Shown piece after piece: positions 19,866 through 21,649 of a DNA stretch of 21,649 nt. Source of the stretch: Gymnopus androsaceus JB14. Lineage: Eukaryota; Basidiomycota; Agaricomycetes; Agaricales; Omphalotaceae. The position numbers were made by a program, and so were the translations under genes. The stretch lies in NCBI GenBank assembly GCA_009733575.1, contig ML770065.1, positions 1 to 21,649 of the forward strand, in the 5' to 3' direction. The notes below the pieces were generated by a model. The model searched no databases and was not told the origin of the DNA. It worked only from the letters and a program-made list of their open reading frames with translations. How positions within the stretch are numbered: the first letter of the stretch is position 1; each line of letters begins with the position of its first letter.

Positions 19866-21410
19866 AACAACCGACGACACTACGCTGGACAGTTCTGGCG
19901 TGAGATGCAGCATTCCGCGCATGCCGGTATCTCGAACTTCTCGTTTCTCGCTCCTTAAAATTAATCAAACATATAATCCATCAGTTAACACCATAAAAAC
20001 AAAACCGCTACCACCGATCAACCCACTTTCCTCACACCAACCATCACTGCGACCATTATTCGCTAAACCGAATCATCCCAGACCAACTACAACTTGCTCA
20101 ACCAACACTACATCCCAACCAGCTCCTCGAAAACCAACACCACATTCTGTCATCGCCAACAACGACCTCCGTCCGAACGTCCGCGCCAAAGAGCGATTAC
20201 ATGCTTGGACAATCCCCATATGCTATCGCCAAACGACAGGATACTTCCACTAGGCTACCAATGGAAGTGATCGAATTGGGTGAAACTGCAATACGTGGAG
20301 CACTGGCGGATTCAACAAAATCAACTTATGCTATGCGGTCTCCTCCGCTTCAACCAGTTCTGCGACCAACTCAAGATTCCCGAGGACATCCGAGATGCCC
20401 GCGAGCGAAGACCTGATAATAGGTTTCGTTGGTTTCCATATCGGGAACGTCTCAGGGAGTAGTGTCAAAGGCTGGCTCGCGGGACTCCGAGCATGGCACG
20501 ATTTACATGGTGCACCATGGCCATCGGACTCGCGCAAGATTCGTTTTGCCCGGATGAGTTTGCGCATTGCAGGAGCTCACCGCAAACGTCCTATGAGGAA
20601 TCCCATCACTATTGCGCATCTGTTGGCTCTATATTTCGGTATCAATTTCAATATTCCATTCCATTGTGCCGTATGGGCCGTTGCATGCAATGCATTCTGG
20701 GGATGCCGACGACTTGGTATGCATGACTATAGTCAATATCGACATTATACCTAACCCATAATATTACAGGTGAACTGACCATCCCTTCCAAATCAGCCTT
20801 TGACCCAAAACTCCATGTCGCTCGCTCCACAGCAATCCAATTTGCCCTCCATCCCAATAAATCCCCTAAATCAGTCACATTCCATATTCCGTGGATGAAG
20901 ACCACTAAGGAAAAGGGAGCATCAGTGATTGGTACAGCCCAACACAAGGAACTCCGATCCCTTTGTCCATTCATCGCAATGAAAAAGCATATGCAGGTGA
21001 ACACCGACATGCCAGCTGACTTCTCGCTTTTCGGTTATATCGATGATCACGGCAAACCACAACACATGGTGAAGTCGACTGTTCCTCGCATTTTGCAACG
21101 CGATATGGAAAGGGAAAGGATTACTCAATGTACAGGGTCACAGTTTCCGAATTGGCGGAGCTGTTGAACTACTTATCGCCAAAGTGCCTCCCGAGGTTGT
21201 AGCTGCTATTGGCAGATGGACATCGCTTGCTTTCCTCATCTATTGGCGCCGTTTTGAAGAGATTCTCCCGCACACATACTTAAAGCATATGATACAGACC
21301 AGATATCGAGACTCAAGTCTACATTAGATGACTACCGTAAAGCGCACAAGATTCCCGATTCACTTATAGACTCATGTATTAATGGTATTGATATCGCTGA
21401 CTTCGAATAG
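19866..21410 (+). pseudogene. Tyrosine recombinase domain of Pol (broken)
   Basis: After the stop at 19863 the sense continues with NNRRHYAGQFWREMQHSAHA, then a Pro/Thr-rich linker. The recombinase N-terminal part is split over frames: ETAIRGALADSTKSTY (about 20285), LLRFNQFCDQLKIPEDIR (about 20340), then from 20395 VKGWLAGLRAWHDLHGAPW. The catalytic core reads AFWGCRRLG, a 53-nt intron, ELTIPSKSAFDP, FHIPWMKTTKEKGAS and, after a frame change near 21118, GHSFRIGG (His 21139, Arg 21148), GRW (Arg 21214) and YWRR (candidate nucleophile Tyr 21241). The C-terminus shifts frame once more near 21285 (LKSTLDDYRKAHKIPDSLID) and ends at TAG 21408-21410. The conserved R...HXXR...Y set is still present. 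This enzyme would recombine the circular element DNA into the genome. At least five frame breaks make the copy non-functional as it stands. Confidence 0.75.
20717..20769 (+). other. Putative 53-nt intron in the recombinase
   Basis: GTATGC...ATTACAG, with a CTAAC branch site, splits a Gly codon directly after the first catalytic Arg region (CRRLG). Removal gives CRRLGELTIPS, the expected continuous motif. Confidence 0.85.
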
Positions 21411-21616
21411 TTTACTCTTACAGTTGAAATATATTTTATTTGTACAATAAAGCCATCGCTCTGTTTGGGGTACCCGTCCTGAGACGTTGGTTGGAGCTCC
21501 GGCTCTGTCTGGGACGGAACGTCCACAGGCGGGTACGCGGGGCCAAGCCCCTGCCAAACCTCGTCGATCTGGATGATATCTCACCTAGTATCATAGACTA
21601 TAGCCCTCTTATCTTA
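21411..21616 (+). terminator. 3' region with AATAAA and hairpins
   Basis: AATAAA at 21446-21451, 36 nt after the Pol stop, is a candidate polyadenylation signal. Further on the sequence is GC-rich with short perfect hairpins: GGACG-GAA-CGTCC (21512-21524) and GGGGC-CAA-GCCCC (21539-21551). Structured 3' ends may serve element RNA, but no role is shown. Confidence 0.5.
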
Positions 21617-21649
21617 TTCCGAGATAAGTTGCCAAAGGCGGCTTATCAG
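21617..21649 (+). repeat. Right 33-bp terminal direct repeat with hairpin
   Basis: Identical to 16245-16277. The hairpin lies at 21623-21647. Five bases before it stands CTTATCTTAT (21608-21617), the exact reverse complement of ATAAGATAAG at 16281-16290, at the same distance from its hairpin. The window ends on the last base of this repeat. Confidence 0.9.

Larger units (their letters stand above)
16245..21649 (+). mobile_element. Tyrosine-recombinase (DIRS-like) retroelement
   Basis: YR retroelements copy through RNA and insert by a tyrosine recombinase rather than a DDE integrase. In order this unit has a 33-bp end repeat, a GATAAG-rich leader, Gag with a zinc knuckle (16431-17567), and a Pol region with a second zinc-binding segment, RT, RNase H and a tyrosine recombinase ending at about 21410. 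A GC-rich 3' region and the second 33-bp repeat (21617-21649) follow. No protease or DDE integrase is seen, consistent with DIRS-like elements. The window ends exactly at the end of the repeat, so sequence beyond it (for example an internal complementary region or split repeat) cannot be judged. Several frameshifts and stops show this copy is defective. Left flank CTAG and right flank cannot be compared for a target duplication. Confidence 0.8.

Overview
The window looks like nuclear DNA of a filamentous basidiomycete, most likely an Agaricomycete. Genes are split by many short introns (about 50-70 nt, GT...AG, often with a CTAAC-like branch site). The recognisable families (a membrane-anchored GH76 protein, cap-binding protein CBP80, and a tyrosine-recombinase retroelement with agaricomycete-type RT/RNase H/recombinase motifs) fit that group. 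No operons, bacterial ribosome-binding sites, rRNA, tRNA or CRISPR arrays were seen. All family names come from motif recognition by eye; no search was run. Layout: (1) 1-2590: an array of GGTTAA-containing minisatellite units, an apparently intact three-exon gene of unknown function on the minus strand (1030-1873), and a tandem duplication next to its start. (2) 2588-6250: a seven-exon plus-strand gene whose last exon carries four 63-64-residue repeats. It has two small compensating frameshifts, and after its stop the same frame continues past a second TGA to 6152, ending in a 59-bp repeat array. (3) 6364-6734: a 123/124-bp triplication. (4) about 7245-8251: a decayed fragment of the nuclear cap-binding protein CBP80 gene. 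(5) 8740-9760: a TTAACC-rich non-coding stretch with a triplicated ~170-bp unit, the reverse complement in motif of the array at 555-828. (6) 10093-12548: an 11-exon minus-strand gene for a secreted or membrane-anchored GH76 family protein, intact on reconstruction. (7) 12999-14421: a transposon-like unit with inverted ends and a broken Myb/SANT-like ORF, itself interrupted by a 535-bp hAT-type MITE with a perfect 8-bp target duplication. (8) 16245 to the window end: a tyrosine-recombinase (DIRS-like) retroelement with a Gag ORF (zinc knuckle), then a Pol region (second zinc-binding segment, RT, RNase H, tyrosine recombinase) in several frames. Its ends carry identical 33-bp direct repeats built as a hairpin, each followed inward at the same 5-nt spacing by inverted ATAAGATAAG boxes. 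How it fits together: the two host genes that reconstruct cleanly (1030-1873 and 10093-12548) sit among decayed gene copies, minisatellites and nested mobile elements, as in a transposon-rich compartment. The most interesting system is the YR retroelement: its terminal architecture, three apparent spliceosomal introns inside Pol, and a palindrome-rich 34-bp array inside one intron. This copy is dead (reverse transcriptase motif C is destroyed and the reading frame is broken many times), though the recombinase catalytic residues can still be read.
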